DNA of 13,390 bases from G039029935 sp039029935 (GCA_039029935.1 JBCCFC010000228.1:1-13390); one strand, 5' to 3'. Positions 1-8,285 are shown, counted from the first letter of the stretch. Numbers and translations: made by a program. Notes: a model not told the origin generated them from the sequence alone.

Positions 1-5
1 CTATA

Positions 6-3000
6 ATGCCAGTCAACAGCAAAAGAACATCTATTCCGGAGTGGATGAACTTTATTTTATATAGTATCAGCGCAATCATCATTACACTCTATGTGTTGCA
101 ATTTCACGCCAATATGACGATGTGGTTTCCAGTGCTTGTCATTGAAATTGCCATCATTGCGGCATTTTACTCACAGCGTCTCTATCGATTTCTGGGTTTA
201 ATCACACTCATTTTATGGCTAACGGTTGCATGGCGTCTACCAGAGTTATCGTTGTTTACAAGCGAATCCCTGCTACGAATATTTATGGGGGTGTTGATGA
301 TTGAGTTTGTGGGGTTAATCTCCAGACATCAACGTAGCATGATTGAAAAGCTCAATATCTTCTCGAAAATTCCGGCTGAAAATCCAGAACCGATTTTCCG
401 TGTGACACCAGACGCAAAACTACTCTATTATAACCCTGCGGGTATCAGCCATTTACACAGGTTGGGCATTGACACACAAAACCTAGAACATTATCTGAAA
501 CAAGGCATGGCATTGATTGATGTACCCCATATTTGGCAAGAAACCATCCGCCAAGTCATTGCCGCCAATCAAGTCGCTACCATTGAGTACACGGCGAACA
601 AAGGCCAAGAACATTTTACGGGCTTGTTTGTTCCTTTTCCAGACGAAGGTTATGTTAATATCTATGTGGCTAATAACACGCATTTTAAGCAGGCAGAAGA
701 AGATCTGAACCAACAACAAGAATTTATGCGGAGTGTGTTGGATAGCAGCCCCAACTTTATTTTTGTCAAAGATGCGCAGGGCGTCTATAAATTTGCAAAC
801 AAAACCTATGCCGACTTTTTTGGTGTCACAATCGATGATGTTGTAGGCAAATACGCCACTAACTTTATGTCTGACTCATCGCATATCCCACAAGAAGAGG
901 CGCGTTCACGTAAACTCATTGCCGAGCAACGTACCGAGACTTATTACTCATCAGGTGTCGTCGACAACCAAGGCAATACACGCTGGATGCAGACAGTCAA
1001 GCAACCGATTCTCGCTGAGAATGGACTTGAGTATCATATTATGGGGGTTGCTACGGATATTACACAACAAAAACAGGCTGAAAAGACCATGAGCCAGCAA
1101 AACATACTCTTTCAGGCGGTAGCCGAGGCGACGAGCCAGCTCTTGACGTCCGTTGATTTTGATACAGGCGTTCACAATGCATTGCGCATTATGGGTGAAG
1201 CGTCTGAGGCGGATCGCGTCCATATCTTCCAAAACCATGTTGATATGGATTCTGGGGAGTTGTTGATCAGTCAAACATTTGAATGGACCAAAGATGGCTA
1301 TGAGTCTCAAATAAACAATCGCCGGTTACAGAACGTCCCCTATATTCCTCGACTGGCAAGTTGGTATGAGCAGCTAAGTACACGGCAAATTGTCAGTCAA
1401 TCGTTCAAAAATTTAGGAGAATCTGAGCGGTCCGTCTTTGATGCGCAAGATATTCTTTCATTGATGCTTTTCCCCATTAATGTGGACGGTGAATTTTGGG
1501 GTTTTGTCGCTTTTGACAATTGTCACGAAGATAGTGAATGGTCGGAAAGCGAACGACTATCAATAAACACGCTCGCAGTTGGTTTAGGTGGGGCGATTGA
1601 ACGGAAACAAGCCCGTGAAGAGGTTGAAGCGCAGGAACTATTTACCCGCGCCGTGATTGATGATCTGCCAAGTTGGGTGTTTGTCAAAGACCCCATGGGA
1701 CGCTTTATTTTAGCCAATCAAGTGATGGCCGATTATTTGGGCACAACGACAGAGGATTTGATTGGCAAAAGCGATGAGGAACTGATTCCCGATCCGAATC
1801 AACTGCGCGAAGTGTTGGCAGCAGATCAAAATATACGTGACACAGGTAAACCAGAATTCATCCCCGAACGGTTGTGGACAGGCTCACAGGGACAGCAGAA
1901 TTGGTTCCAAATCACACGCAAACCACTTGTGCAGCCCGACGGAACCTATATTTTAGGGCTAACGATTGATATTTCTCGACTCAAAGAATCTGAGGAGGCT
2001 CTGCGAGCGGCCAAGGAAGCGGCGGAAGAGGCTACGCGGGCCAAGTCGGAATTTTTGGCAAACATGAGCCATGAAATCCGCACACCCATGAACGCGGTGA
2101 TTGGCATGACCAGCCTCTTGCTGGATAGCCACCTTGACATTGAGCAACGTGATTTTGTTGAGACGATCCGCAACAGTAGCGATGCCTTGCTCAACATCAT
2201 CAATGACATTTTGGACTTTTCCAAGATTGAATCTCGCAAGCTAGAACTGGAGTATCACCCATTTGATCTACACGGCTGTATTGAAGAGACGCTTGATCTG
2301 TTTGCCACTTCTGCTGCCAACAAAGGCATTGAGTTGGCCTATAGCACAGGCCCTGTGACACCGCATACCATCATCAGTGATGTGACTCGTCTGCGTCAAA
2401 TATTGGTCAATTTGGTGGGCAATGCGGTCAAGTTTACCGATGATGGCGAAGTCATTGTCGAGGTCACAAGTGAATTGACCCAACCTGATGAACGAGGGTT
2501 GCAATATCTTCACAGCCATCAAAACGGCACAGAAAAGCTCACCAACAACTTCTATCGACTGCGATTCTCTGTGCGCGACACGGGCATAGGCATCCCCAAA
2601 GACCGCATGGATCGGCTCTTTAAATCCTTTTCACAGGTGGATGCCTCGACAACGCGCAAATATGGTGGCACAGGGTTAGGGCTGGTCATTAGCCATCACC
2701 TGAGCGAAATTATGGGTGGCGAGATGTGGGTGGAAAGCGCAGTCGGCATCGGTTCGACCTTCCATTTCACGATTGTGGCACAGGCGGCGGTGACCAAAAA
2801 GCGCATGGTGGACCCAGACCTCAAGCTGGCGGATAAAATGGTCCTGATTGTCGATGACAACGCCACCAACCGTGACATCCTCACACGGCAACTCAAACGC
2901 TGGGATATTCGCTCGATTGCCGTAGAGTCAGGGTCTGCTGCCCTGAAAACGTTGAATGATCCTGAACAGTTTGACCTCGCAATTTTGGATATGCATATGC

Positions 3001-3662
3001 CGGAGATGGATGGCTTGATGTTGGCGGAGGCGATTCGCCAGCGCAAGACGTTACAGGATTTACCATTATTGATGTTGACATCGCTGGGGGATGCAGACCT
3101 CCGTCAGCAGCTAGATCAGTTTAATTTTGCTGCCTATTTGACCAAGCCTGTGAAGCTTTCCCACCTCTATGATACCTTGCTGCGTGTGGTGGATGAGCAA
3201 GCCCGTGTGATGCCCAAATCACGCAAAGCGGCCAAATCTGCCTTTGACAGCATTTCGCCGGAGGAGACGCCCTTACGTCTGTTGCTGGTTGAGGACAATG
3301 TAATCAATCAAAAAGTGGCGTTGCAGATTCTGAAACGCATTGGCTATCGTGCCGATGTCGCCGCAAACGGGCTAGAGGCCATTCAGGCGGTGCAGCGACA
3401 GGTCTATGATGTATTGTTGATGGATGTGCATATGCCAGAGATGGATGGGCTGGAGGCCACGCGCTATATTCGGCAATATATCTCGGTCCATCGCCAACCT
3501 TATATCCTAGCGATGACGGCTGATGCGATGGAAGGGTATCGTGAAATTTGTCTACAAGCGGGTATGGATGATTACATCACCAAACCCGTGCGCATCAACG
3601 AGTTGACCGATGGACTAGAGCGGGCGTATCAGGCACGGAATGGGAGTGCTGTGGAGGTGTGA
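6..3662 (+). CDS. Membrane-anchored hybrid sensor histidine kinase (PAS-PAS-GAF-PAS-HisKA-HATPase-REC-REC)
   Basis: The 1218-residue protein is an inner-membrane two-component sensor that should autophosphorylate and pass phosphate to its own receiver domains. Hydrophobic segments lie at about residues 15-33, 39-55, 62-77 and 88-105. PAS-like domains follow at about 122-225, 242-360 and 548-665, with a GAF-like domain at about 375-540. A short coiled linker leads to HisKA, where the motif NMSHEIRTPMN puts the phospho-acceptor at H689. The ATPase domain shows the N box around N806 and the G box GGTGLGL at 887-893. Two receivers end the protein, with acceptor aspartates at D995 and D1140, both in DMHMPEMDG/DVHMPEMDG context. 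No HPt or DNA-binding output domain is seen, so a separate HPt or response regulator is expected. The signal is unknown. The start is uncertain: the frame is open to the window edge, and the ATG at 6 sits inside TATAATGCC, which could instead be a -10 box. M14 (nt 45, preceded by GGAG) is the alternative. Confidence 0.93.
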   Translation: MPVNSKRTSIPEWMNFILYSISAIIITLYVLQFHANMTMWFPVLVIEIAIIAAFYSQRLYRFLGLITLILWLTVAWRLPELSLFTSESLLRIFMGVLMIEFVGLISRHQRSMIEKLNIFSKIPAENPEPIFRVTPDAKLLYYNPAGISHLHRLGIDTQNLEHYLKQGMALIDVPHIWQETIRQVIAANQVATIEYTANKGQEHFTGLFVPFPDEGYVNIYVANNTHFKQAEEDLNQQQEFMRSVLDSSPNFIFVKDAQGVYKFANKTYADFFGVTIDDVVGKYATNFMSDSSHIPQEEARSRKLIAEQRTETYYSSGVVDNQGNTRWMQTVKQPILAENGLEYHIMGVATDITQQKQAEKTMSQQNILFQAVAEATSQLLTSVDFDTGVHNALRIMGEASEADRVHIFQNHVDMDSGELLISQTFEWTKDGYESQINNRRLQNVPYIPRLASWYEQLSTRQIVSQSFKNLGESERSVFDAQDILSLMLFPINVDGEFWGFVAFDNCHEDSEWSESERLSINTLAVGLGGAIERKQAREEVEAQELFTRAVIDDLPSWVFVKDPMGRFILANQVMADYLGTTTEDLIGKSDEELIPDPNQLREVLAADQNIRDTGKPEFIPERLWTGSQGQQNWFQITRKPLVQPDGTYILGLTIDISRLKESEEALRAAKEAAEEATRAKSEFLANMSHEIRTPMNAVIGMTSLLLDSHLDIEQRDFVETIRNSSDALLNIINDILDFSKIESRKLELEYHPFDLHGCIEETLDLFATSAANKGIELAYSTGPVTPHTIISDVTRLRQILVNLVGNAVKFTDDGEVIVEVTSELTQPDERGLQYLHSHQNGTEKLTNNFYRLRFSVRDTGIGIPKDRMDRLFKSFSQVDASTTRKYGGTGLGLVISHHLSEIMGGEMWVESAVGIGSTFHFTIVAQAAVTKKRMVDPDLKLADKMVLIVDDNATNRDILTRQLKRWDIRSIAVESGSAALKTLNDPEQFDLAILDMHMPEMDGLMLAEAIRQRKTLQDLPLLMLTSLGDADLRQQLDQFNFAAYLTKPVKLSHLYDTLLRVVDEQARVMPKSRKAAKSAFDSISPEETPLRLLLVEDNVINQKVALQILKRIGYRADVAANGLEAIQAVQRQVYDVLLMDVHMPEMDGLEATRYIRQYISVHRQPYILAMTADAMEGYREICLQAGMDDYITKPVRINELTDGLERAYQARNGSAVEV

Positions 3663-3705
3663 TAGTGTGATAGTGTGATAGTGTGATAGTGTGATGGTGT
3701 GATGG
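3658..3705. repeat. Octanucleotide tandem array, left half (TGTGATAG/TGTGATGG x6)
   Basis: Six uninterrupted 8-bp units run from 3658: four TGTGATAG followed by two TGTGATGG. The first unit contains the TGA stop codon of the histidine kinase (3660-3662), so the array begins exactly at the gene end. Because the unit is 8 bp, length changes here do not alter the coding frame upstream. The unit is a rotation of GGTGTGAT, which recurs on the opposite strand in the array at 3720-3815. Confidence 0.9.
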
Positions 3706-3719
3706 TGCGTCCAATCACT

Positions 3720-3815
3720 CATACACCCATACACCCATACACCCACACACCCACACACCCACACACCATCACACCCACACACCCACACACCATCACACCC
3801 ATACACCCACACACC
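3720..3815. repeat. Octanucleotide tandem array, right half (CATACACC/CACACACC/ATCACACC x12)
   Basis: Twelve contiguous 8-bp units fill 3720-3815. In order: three CATACACC, three CACACACC, ATCACACC, two CACACACC, ATCACACC, CATACACC and CACACACC. Read on the minus strand these are GGTGTATG, GGTGTGTG and GGTGTGAT. The array ends one base before the stop codon of the minus-strand gene at 3817, and it is inverted relative to the array at 3658-3705. Transcripts crossing both arrays could fold as a long imperfect hairpin, so a role in ending convergent transcription is possible. That role is inference. Confidence 0.9.
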
Positions 3816-3816
3816 G

Positions 3817-4749
3817 TTACACAAACTCATCCCCGGCCCGCTCATTAATTGAACGTCCGGCTGGCTTCTGCCTTGTCTCTGTTGCGGTTGCTGCCTGCGC
3901 ATCACCCTGCTCATCGCGTCGATTACGCCCGCGACGTTTGCCACCTCGTCTGGATTGCCCCGGCAGCATCTTGGTGATGACCTCTTTGTCAATCACGGGA
4001 TAGGTATCAAAGACCGCTTCATCTTCAGGAATACCGCTAAAATAGAGCCGTGTGCGCCGCAATGTGCGTGCGAAATCATCAAAGGCCAATGCACCAACCA
4101 CTTCATCGGGGCGTCCAGACGCTCCTGGTCGCATCTGTGTGCGCAGAAAGATTTTGTGTTCTTCAGCATCTGCATCATAGCCTTCATAGCGCAACTCTAG
4201 CACCAAGGGACGCAGATTATACTGATACTTTTTCTTCTTACGTTCCCGTTCACGCCAAATTTCATCCTGCGCCAGTAGCTCGGTAATGCGCTCTTCAAAG
4301 AGTGACGCTGGAATCTCGCCGGGGTCGGCATGAATCAAGACAGTATAGTCTGCACCGATCAACAGGCTTTGTAGTGCCGTTGTTTTGGGTGGCACTTCCT
4401 CGACATGGTGAATGATAACACCTGGTGGCAGCTTTGCTTTTAGCCGTGTCGTTACCTCGTCGAGTGGCAAGGGGGGTGCAAACGTAATATCAATCAATTC
4501 ACTGACGCCTGTGATGCCCACGCCCAGAGCCGCCGCAAATTGGATAAATGGTTGTGGATTGAAGCCTTGCTTGTAAAGCAGCGGCAGATCTGCCCGACGC
4601 AGGGCGCGTTCCCACAACCGCGCTTCATCCAAATGCGAAATAAACTTGACTGCGTTGCCCTTCTCATAGGTGACACGTATGCGCTGGCGGGGTAACTCGT
4701 TCTGCGGATTATTACTCGCTGCTGGTTGTACCATTTTCGGGCCTTTCAT
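3817..4749 (-). CDS. TIGR03936/DUF2344 radical SAM-linked protein
   Basis: This protein of about 310 residues matches the DUF2344 family by its opening region (RIRVTYEKGNAVKFISHLD), the KQGFNPQP segment and the following AAALGVG stretch. Members are encoded beside, or fused to, TIGR03960 radical SAM proteins and are presumed to work with them; the reaction is not known to me. The C-terminal 45 residues are a strongly basic Arg/Gly/Lys-rich tail (around SRRGGKRRGRNRRDEQ), which looks nucleic-acid binding. Two starts are plausible: ATG at 4749, preceded by AGGA five bases upstream, or ATG at 4734, preceded by AAAGG. Both overlap the end of the Uma2 gene (stop at 4712-4714), suggesting translational coupling. 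The frame stays open to 5046 only because the 21-bp repeats of the Uma2 gene lack stops in this frame; that extension (RRKLVVP-type repeats) is not authentic protein. The usual upstream partner gene is displaced to 6000-8066. Confidence 0.85.
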   Translation of the reverse strand: MKGPKMVQPAASNNPQNELPRQRIRVTYEKGNAVKFISHLDEARLWERALRRADLPLLYKQGFNPQPFIQFAAALGVGITGVSELIDITFAPPLPLDEVTTRLKAKLPPGVIIHHVEEVPPKTTALQSLLIGADYTVLIHADPGEIPASLFEERITELLAQDEIWRERERKKKKYQYNLRPLVLELRYEGYDADAEEHKIFLRTQMRPGASGRPDEVVGALAFDDFARTLRRTRLYFSGIPEDEAVFDTYPVIDKEVITKMLPGQSRRGGKRRGRNRRDEQGDAQAATATETRQKPAGRSINERAGDEFV

Positions 4750-5890
4750 TTTGTTCCTGAAGCAAACGGAACTGTTCTTCCATTTGACGTATCCGTTCTT
4801 CCATTTCCGCGGCGCGGCGTTCTGCCTCAGCGCGGGCATTGGCCTCCAGTTCAGCGCGTTGCTCTGCCTCGGCGCGGGCATTAGCCTCATCCTGAGCACG
4901 ACGAGCTTCCTCTTCCGCACGACGAGCCTCCTCTTCCGCACGACGAGCTTCCTCCTCGGCGCGGCGAGCTTCCTCCTCGGCACGACGAGCTTCCTCCTCG
5001 GCACGACGAGCTTCCTCCTCGGCACGACGAGCCTCCCCCTCAGCACGACGAGTCTCTACGGCAGCACGATGTTCGGCTAAGAGGCGTGCTGTTCGCTCTT
5101 CCTTATTTTCCTGAAGAAGTTCTGAAATATCCGAGAAAGGAGTCCCGTCAGGATGCCATAATGTCACATCCCCATCCTCAACACGGATTTCAAAATCAAG
5201 AAGTGGGCTGCGGAATCCATGCATCTCAGGAATCTCTTCCAACACATCCCCCTTGCGCAGATAGCCCTTTACTTCACCTTTATCAGGGTCGATGGCGTAG
5301 TATTCTTCCACACCATACTTTTCATAAAATTTGAGTTTCTTCTTGCGCTCAGGCTCATAGTTGGATGGTGACCAAATCTCAAAGACAATCTGTGGTGGAA
5401 TGTTGTCCTCGTTCCACTGCATGTACGACCCACGATACCCCTTGGGGCGCCCAAACACGATCATCACATCTGGTGCAGCCGTCTCTGGGTTATCATGCTG
5501 ATGCTTTTTCTTGACTGGATACCACAATAGATTCCCCGCTACAAAGATGTTGGGATCATCTGCCGTCATGTGCATAAAGTTGCCCGCGGCCCGCATAATT
5601 TTTTCAAATTGTTTTGTATTGTCTGACAAGGGTTCACCGTTATCGTCTGGATAAAGTATTGCGTCTAGATACTCACTTGGCTTGACATAGATACCATCTT
5701 CGGTCTGATAACGTGGTTCATCGTTATCATCGTCCGATTTCCGCTTCCCATTATTGGAATGTGGTTTTGCCCCATTTGGTATTCGGGTTTTCACCCGCTC
5801 ATAGTCGAGAACAAAAGGTTGGGGCGGCAAAATAGGGTTGGATGTGATTACGCGCGCATCCACTTCTCGATCTAATACTGGTGTCTGCAT
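4712..5890 (-). CDS. Uma2 family PD-(D/E)XK nuclease-fold protein with repetitive coiled-coil tail
   Basis: The 392-residue product carries a Uma2 (DUF820) restriction-endonuclease-like fold at about residues 65-240. Family motifs are PDVMIV with D141, then VFEIWSPSN with E171, then K183-186 and the YGVEEYYAIDPDKGEVKGY segment. Uma2 proteins are abundant in Cyanobacteria and Chloroflexota and their substrate is unsettled. Residues 255-392 form a charged helix made of ARRAEEE heptads, then NARAEAE-type repeats, probably a coiled coil for oligomerisation. The start is placed at ATG 5890 because a perfect AGGAGG sits four bases upstream; the frame is open further, to 6010, but that would overlap the stop of the upstream gene. 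A promoter of its own lies at 5957-5985. The gene sits between the two halves of the TIGR03960/TIGR03936 pair, and its last codons overlap the next gene. Fold confidence is high; function is unknown. Confidence 0.9.
   Translation of the reverse strand: MQTPVLDREVDARVITSNPILPPQPFVLDYERVKTRIPNGAKPHSNNGKRKSDDDNDEPRYQTEDGIYVKPSEYLDAILYPDDNGEPLSDNTKQFEKIMRAAGNFMHMTADDPNIFVAGNLLWYPVKKKHQHDNPETAAPDVMIVFGRPKGYRGSYMQWNEDNIPPQIVFEIWSPSNYEPERKKKLKFYEKYGVEEYYAIDPDKGEVKGYLRKGDVLEEIPEMHGFRSPLLDFEIRVEDGDVTLWHPDGTPFSDISELLQENKEERTARLLAEHRAAVETRRAEGEARRAEEEARRAEEEARRAEEEARRAEEEARRAEEEARRAEEEARRAQDEANARAEAEQRAELEANARAEAERRAAEMEERIRQMEEQFRLLQEQNERPENGTTSSE
4896..5042 (-). repeat. 21-bp in-frame tandem repeat encoding ARRAEEE heptads
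   Basis: Seven consecutive 21-bp units (GCACGACGAGCTTCCTCCTC-like on the + strand) lie at 4896-5042, with degenerate copies on both sides. Several neighbouring units are identical or differ at one or two bases, pointing to recent duplication. Each unit encodes one heptad of the Uma2 coiled coil, so gain or loss of units keeps the frame. The repeat also leaves other reading frames on both strands free of stops, creating long spurious open frames. Confidence 0.9.
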
Positions 5891-5956
5891 ATTGCCTCCT
5901 GATTTGAAACAAATGATGGCATTGGCGAGTCCTATATAGGGTTGATACATGTTCGC

Positions 5957-5985
5957 ATTATATACACTTTCGTATCTGGCTACAA
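5957..5985 (-). promoter_or_regulatory. Candidate promoter of the Uma2 gene
   Basis: On the minus strand, TTGTAG (5980-5985) and a perfect TATAAT (5957-5962) are separated by exactly 17 bp. The -35 box matches the sigma-70 consensus only in TTG. It lies in the 109-bp gap after the TIGR03960 stop and about 67 bp before the Uma2 start codon, so Uma2 and TIGR03936 can probably be transcribed independently of the upstream gene. Confidence 0.55.
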
Positions 5986-5999
5986 GTATCTCATTTGTT

Positions 6000-8066
6000 C
6001 TATGCCTCAACCAACTCCGCTTCTACCACCCCCTCAACGCGCTGTGCAACCGTGCCATGTCGTCGCTGTGGGATGCGCTCGGCAAATTGCCCGACTTTAT
6101 CCGGTGACATATCGTCGTTAAAGTACAATGGAATCGGCACGATGTCTACGGGCTGGCGATCTTTGCCCACCCCCAACGGCGGACAGGCCCAGGCATCATC
6201 CGCGGCCTCACGTCGCTGCTCTTTAAAGTAGCCCAAGATGCCACAGCTAAAGCAATGTTCACGGCAGTCATCCACCACGCCACCTTGATAGGTGTGGATG
6301 TACTCATCAACCAAGAACTTCTTCTGCAAGCCTGCAGAAATATGATCCCAAGGCAGCACCTCATCGGTAGGACGTTCGCGTCGTGCATACCAGTCCATGT
6401 CCAGCCCACAGTCTTCAAATGCCTGTTGCCATGCGCCAAAGTTGAAATGCTCGCCCCAGCCCTCAAACTTTGCACCCAACTCCCACGCCCGCTGAATGAC
6501 ATCGCTGAGGCGACGGTCGCCCCGTGTCAAGAATGCTTCGACCAACGTCTCATCACGGTTGTTCCAGGTGTAGTGGATGCCAGGGCCTTTGAGTTCGCGC
6601 CGGAGCAAATCCTGCTGTGCCTCAATCACGGCTTCGTTTTCCATTGGGACCCACTGGTACGGTGTGTGTGGCTTGGGGACAAGCGTACTGACACCCACGC
6701 GGATGTTGGCCTTGCGCCCCAGCACACGCCGCCCGACCTCCAGCACCTGTTTGGAGAGATCAACAATGGCCTGAACATCATCCAAGGTCTGGGTTGGGTG
6801 GCCGATCATAAAGTACATCTTGATCGTGGTCCAGCCGCGTTTGTAGACTTCCTCGGCTGTACTGAGCATATCCTCCGAGGCGATGGGTTTGTTGATGACA
6901 TCACGCAGGCGGTCGGTCGCGGCTTCGGGTGCAAAGGTGAAACCAGAGCGACGCCGCCCCTTCTCCAGCAGAGCCATCAGGTCCACGCTAAAGCTCTCGA
7001 TGCGTAGGCTAGGTAGCCCAACGCTCAGTTTGCGATGACCGTGTTTTTCCATCACGCGACGCACAAGTTCTTCCACATGTGTGTAGTCACTGCTGCTCAA
7101 GCTCAGGAAACTGACCTCCTCAAAGCCACAGTGTTCAATCATCTCATCAACGGCCTGCACAACTTCATCAACGCTACGCTCGCGCACCGGACGGAAAATC
7201 ATGCCCGCTTGGCAGAAGCGACAGCCGCGTGTACACCCACGCATGACCTCAACGGCGGCGCGGTTATGCACCACGTCGATATAGGGAACGATAAACTTGG
7301 TGACAGGCGGTGGCATGACCGTGACAACGCGCTTCATGACTTCGGCAGGCGCATCGGGATGGATGGGTGTGATGGCCGCGATGGTGTCATCTGCCGCATA
7401 GCTCACATCGTAGAAGGCAGGCACGTAGATGCCTTGAATCTTGACGAGCCGTTCCAAGAGGTCGTGGCGGGTTGCGCCGTGGGTCTTGACATCTTCGCGC
7501 CATGCCTCGTGTGCCTCAATCACATCAAAGATGGCCTCTTCACCTTCACCGACCAACATCGCATCAAAAAACGCACTCATCGGTTCAGGGTTATAGACAC
7601 CAGAGCCACCGGCCAAAATCAGCGGGTCATCCACCGTGCGGTCAGCGGCGCGCAGAGCAATGCCAGACAGATCGAGCATGGTCAACACATTGGTGTATAG
7701 CTGCTCATAGGGCAGGCTAAAGCCGATGATATCAAAGTCACGCATGGGGTGACGCGTCTCCAAGCTGTAGAGCGGGATGCCATCGCTGCGCATAATTGGC
7801 TCAAAGTCGGTCCAAGGCGTGTAGACGCGCTCGGCCAGCATGTCCTCACGACGGTTGATCAGGTCATAGAGAACCATCAAGCCCAGGTTGCTGCCGCCCA
7901 ATTCATAGATATCGGGAAAGGCCAACGCAATTTTGTTTTTAATGGTCGGGTCAGACCAATCTTTGGTGATACTGTTGAGCTCACCACCCGTATAGCGAGC
8001 CGGCTGACGAACTTTGTGAAGTACGCGGTCCAGTGCGCGCGTAATCTGTTTTGGTGTCGTTAACAT
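6000..8066 (-). CDS. TIGR03960 family B12-binding-like radical SAM protein
   Basis: This 688-residue protein belongs to the TIGR03960 group. The N-terminal third (about 35-190) resembles a cobalamin-binding-like domain, with segments such as LAFPDIYELGGSNLG, IIGFSLPYE and LAGGSGVYNPEP. The radical SAM core holds the 4Fe-4S motif C278-x3-C282-x2-C285 in RGCTRGCRFCQAG. Near the C-terminus a second cysteine cluster (CREHCFSCGILG) may bind another metal centre. The substrate is unknown to me; co-occurrence with DUF2344 suggests a modification of RNA or a related target, which is inference. The start is ATG 8066 because AAGGAG at 8073-8078 lies six bases upstream. A TTG at 8090 in the same frame would place that ribosome-binding site inside the gene and is rejected. 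The 5' leader contains the inverted repeat at 8124-8189. In most genomes TIGR03936 follows directly; here Uma2 intervenes. Confidence 0.92.
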   Translation of the reverse strand: MLTTPKQITRALDRVLHKVRQPARYTGGELNSITKDWSDPTIKNKIALAFPDIYELGGSNLGLMVLYDLINRREDMLAERVYTPWTDFEPIMRSDGIPLYSLETRHPMRDFDIIGFSLPYEQLYTNVLTMLDLSGIALRAADRTVDDPLILAGGSGVYNPEPMSAFFDAMLVGEGEEAIFDVIEAHEAWREDVKTHGATRHDLLERLVKIQGIYVPAFYDVSYAADDTIAAITPIHPDAPAEVMKRVVTVMPPPVTKFIVPYIDVVHNRAAVEVMRGCTRGCRFCQAGMIFRPVRERSVDEVVQAVDEMIEHCGFEEVSFLSLSSSDYTHVEELVRRVMEKHGHRKLSVGLPSLRIESFSVDLMALLEKGRRRSGFTFAPEAATDRLRDVINKPIASEDMLSTAEEVYKRGWTTIKMYFMIGHPTQTLDDVQAIVDLSKQVLEVGRRVLGRKANIRVGVSTLVPKPHTPYQWVPMENEAVIEAQQDLLRRELKGPGIHYTWNNRDETLVEAFLTRGDRRLSDVIQRAWELGAKFEGWGEHFNFGAWQQAFEDCGLDMDWYARRERPTDEVLPWDHISAGLQKKFLVDEYIHTYQGGVVDDCREHCFSCGILGYFKEQRREAADDAWACPPLGVGKDRQPVDIVPIPLYFNDDMSPDKVGQFAERIPQRRHGTVAQRVEGVVEAELVEA

Positions 8067-8123
8067 ATTCAACTCCTTCGCATCTGCCAAGAAGAACCGT
8101 AGGACTAATCCACTCCTTCAAAA

Positions 8124-8189
8124 GCGGAGTGAGCACTCTCTAGTGCGAGTATACACGGGTAAGCCGGCACTAGAGAGTGCCTACTCCGC
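8124..8189. repeat. 23-bp inverted repeat with nested palindromes, upstream of the radical SAM gene
   Basis: Arms at 8124-8146 and 8167-8189 are complementary at 21 of 23 positions around a 20-nt centre. The inner 14 bp of each arm (GCACTCTCTAGTGC and GCACTAGAGAGTGC) can also fold on itself as a 5-bp stem with a 4-nt loop, so alternative single-hairpin or double-hairpin folds are possible. It lies about 58 bp before the start codon at 8066, in the likely 5' leader. I do not recognise a named riboswitch. It could be a leader regulator or a REP-like element. Confidence 0.75.
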
Positions 8190-8285
8190 GAGTACTGGCG
8201 TGGATTTGCCTTACACGAGCATTCTGCCCGTTAGCTCAACTTGGGTGGGATTAGAACCCACTGAAAATAAATTAGTAGATGATGC

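Noticed and set aside
3658..3815. CRISPR array
   Set aside because: The units are 8-bp direct tandem repeats with no unique spacers, and no cas genes are present.
4750..5046. N-terminal extension of the TIGR03936 gene with RRKLVVP repeats
   Set aside because: It is the 21-bp repeat of the Uma2 gene read in another frame. The DUF2344 homology begins only after about 4735, and suitable ribosome-binding sites exist at 4749 and 4734.
4670..5080. Plus-strand 136-codon open frame rich in Phe/Leu/Thr repeats
   Set aside because: It is antisense to the Uma2 repeat region, where the repeat simply lacks stops. It has no family features.
6255..7700. Long plus-strand open frames (250 and 221 codons) opposite the radical SAM gene
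   Set aside because: They are antisense shadows of a well-conserved gene, without ribosome-binding sites or recognisable domains.
8222..8261. tRNA-like pieces: a TTAGCTCAACTTGG D-arm-like string on the plus strand and a GTGGG-TTCTAAT-CCCAC T-arm-like hairpin on the minus strand
   Set aside because: The two pieces are on opposite strands, no anticodon arm or acceptor pairing exists, and a pyrimidine replaces the usual purine in the T loop. Most likely chance, at best a remnant.
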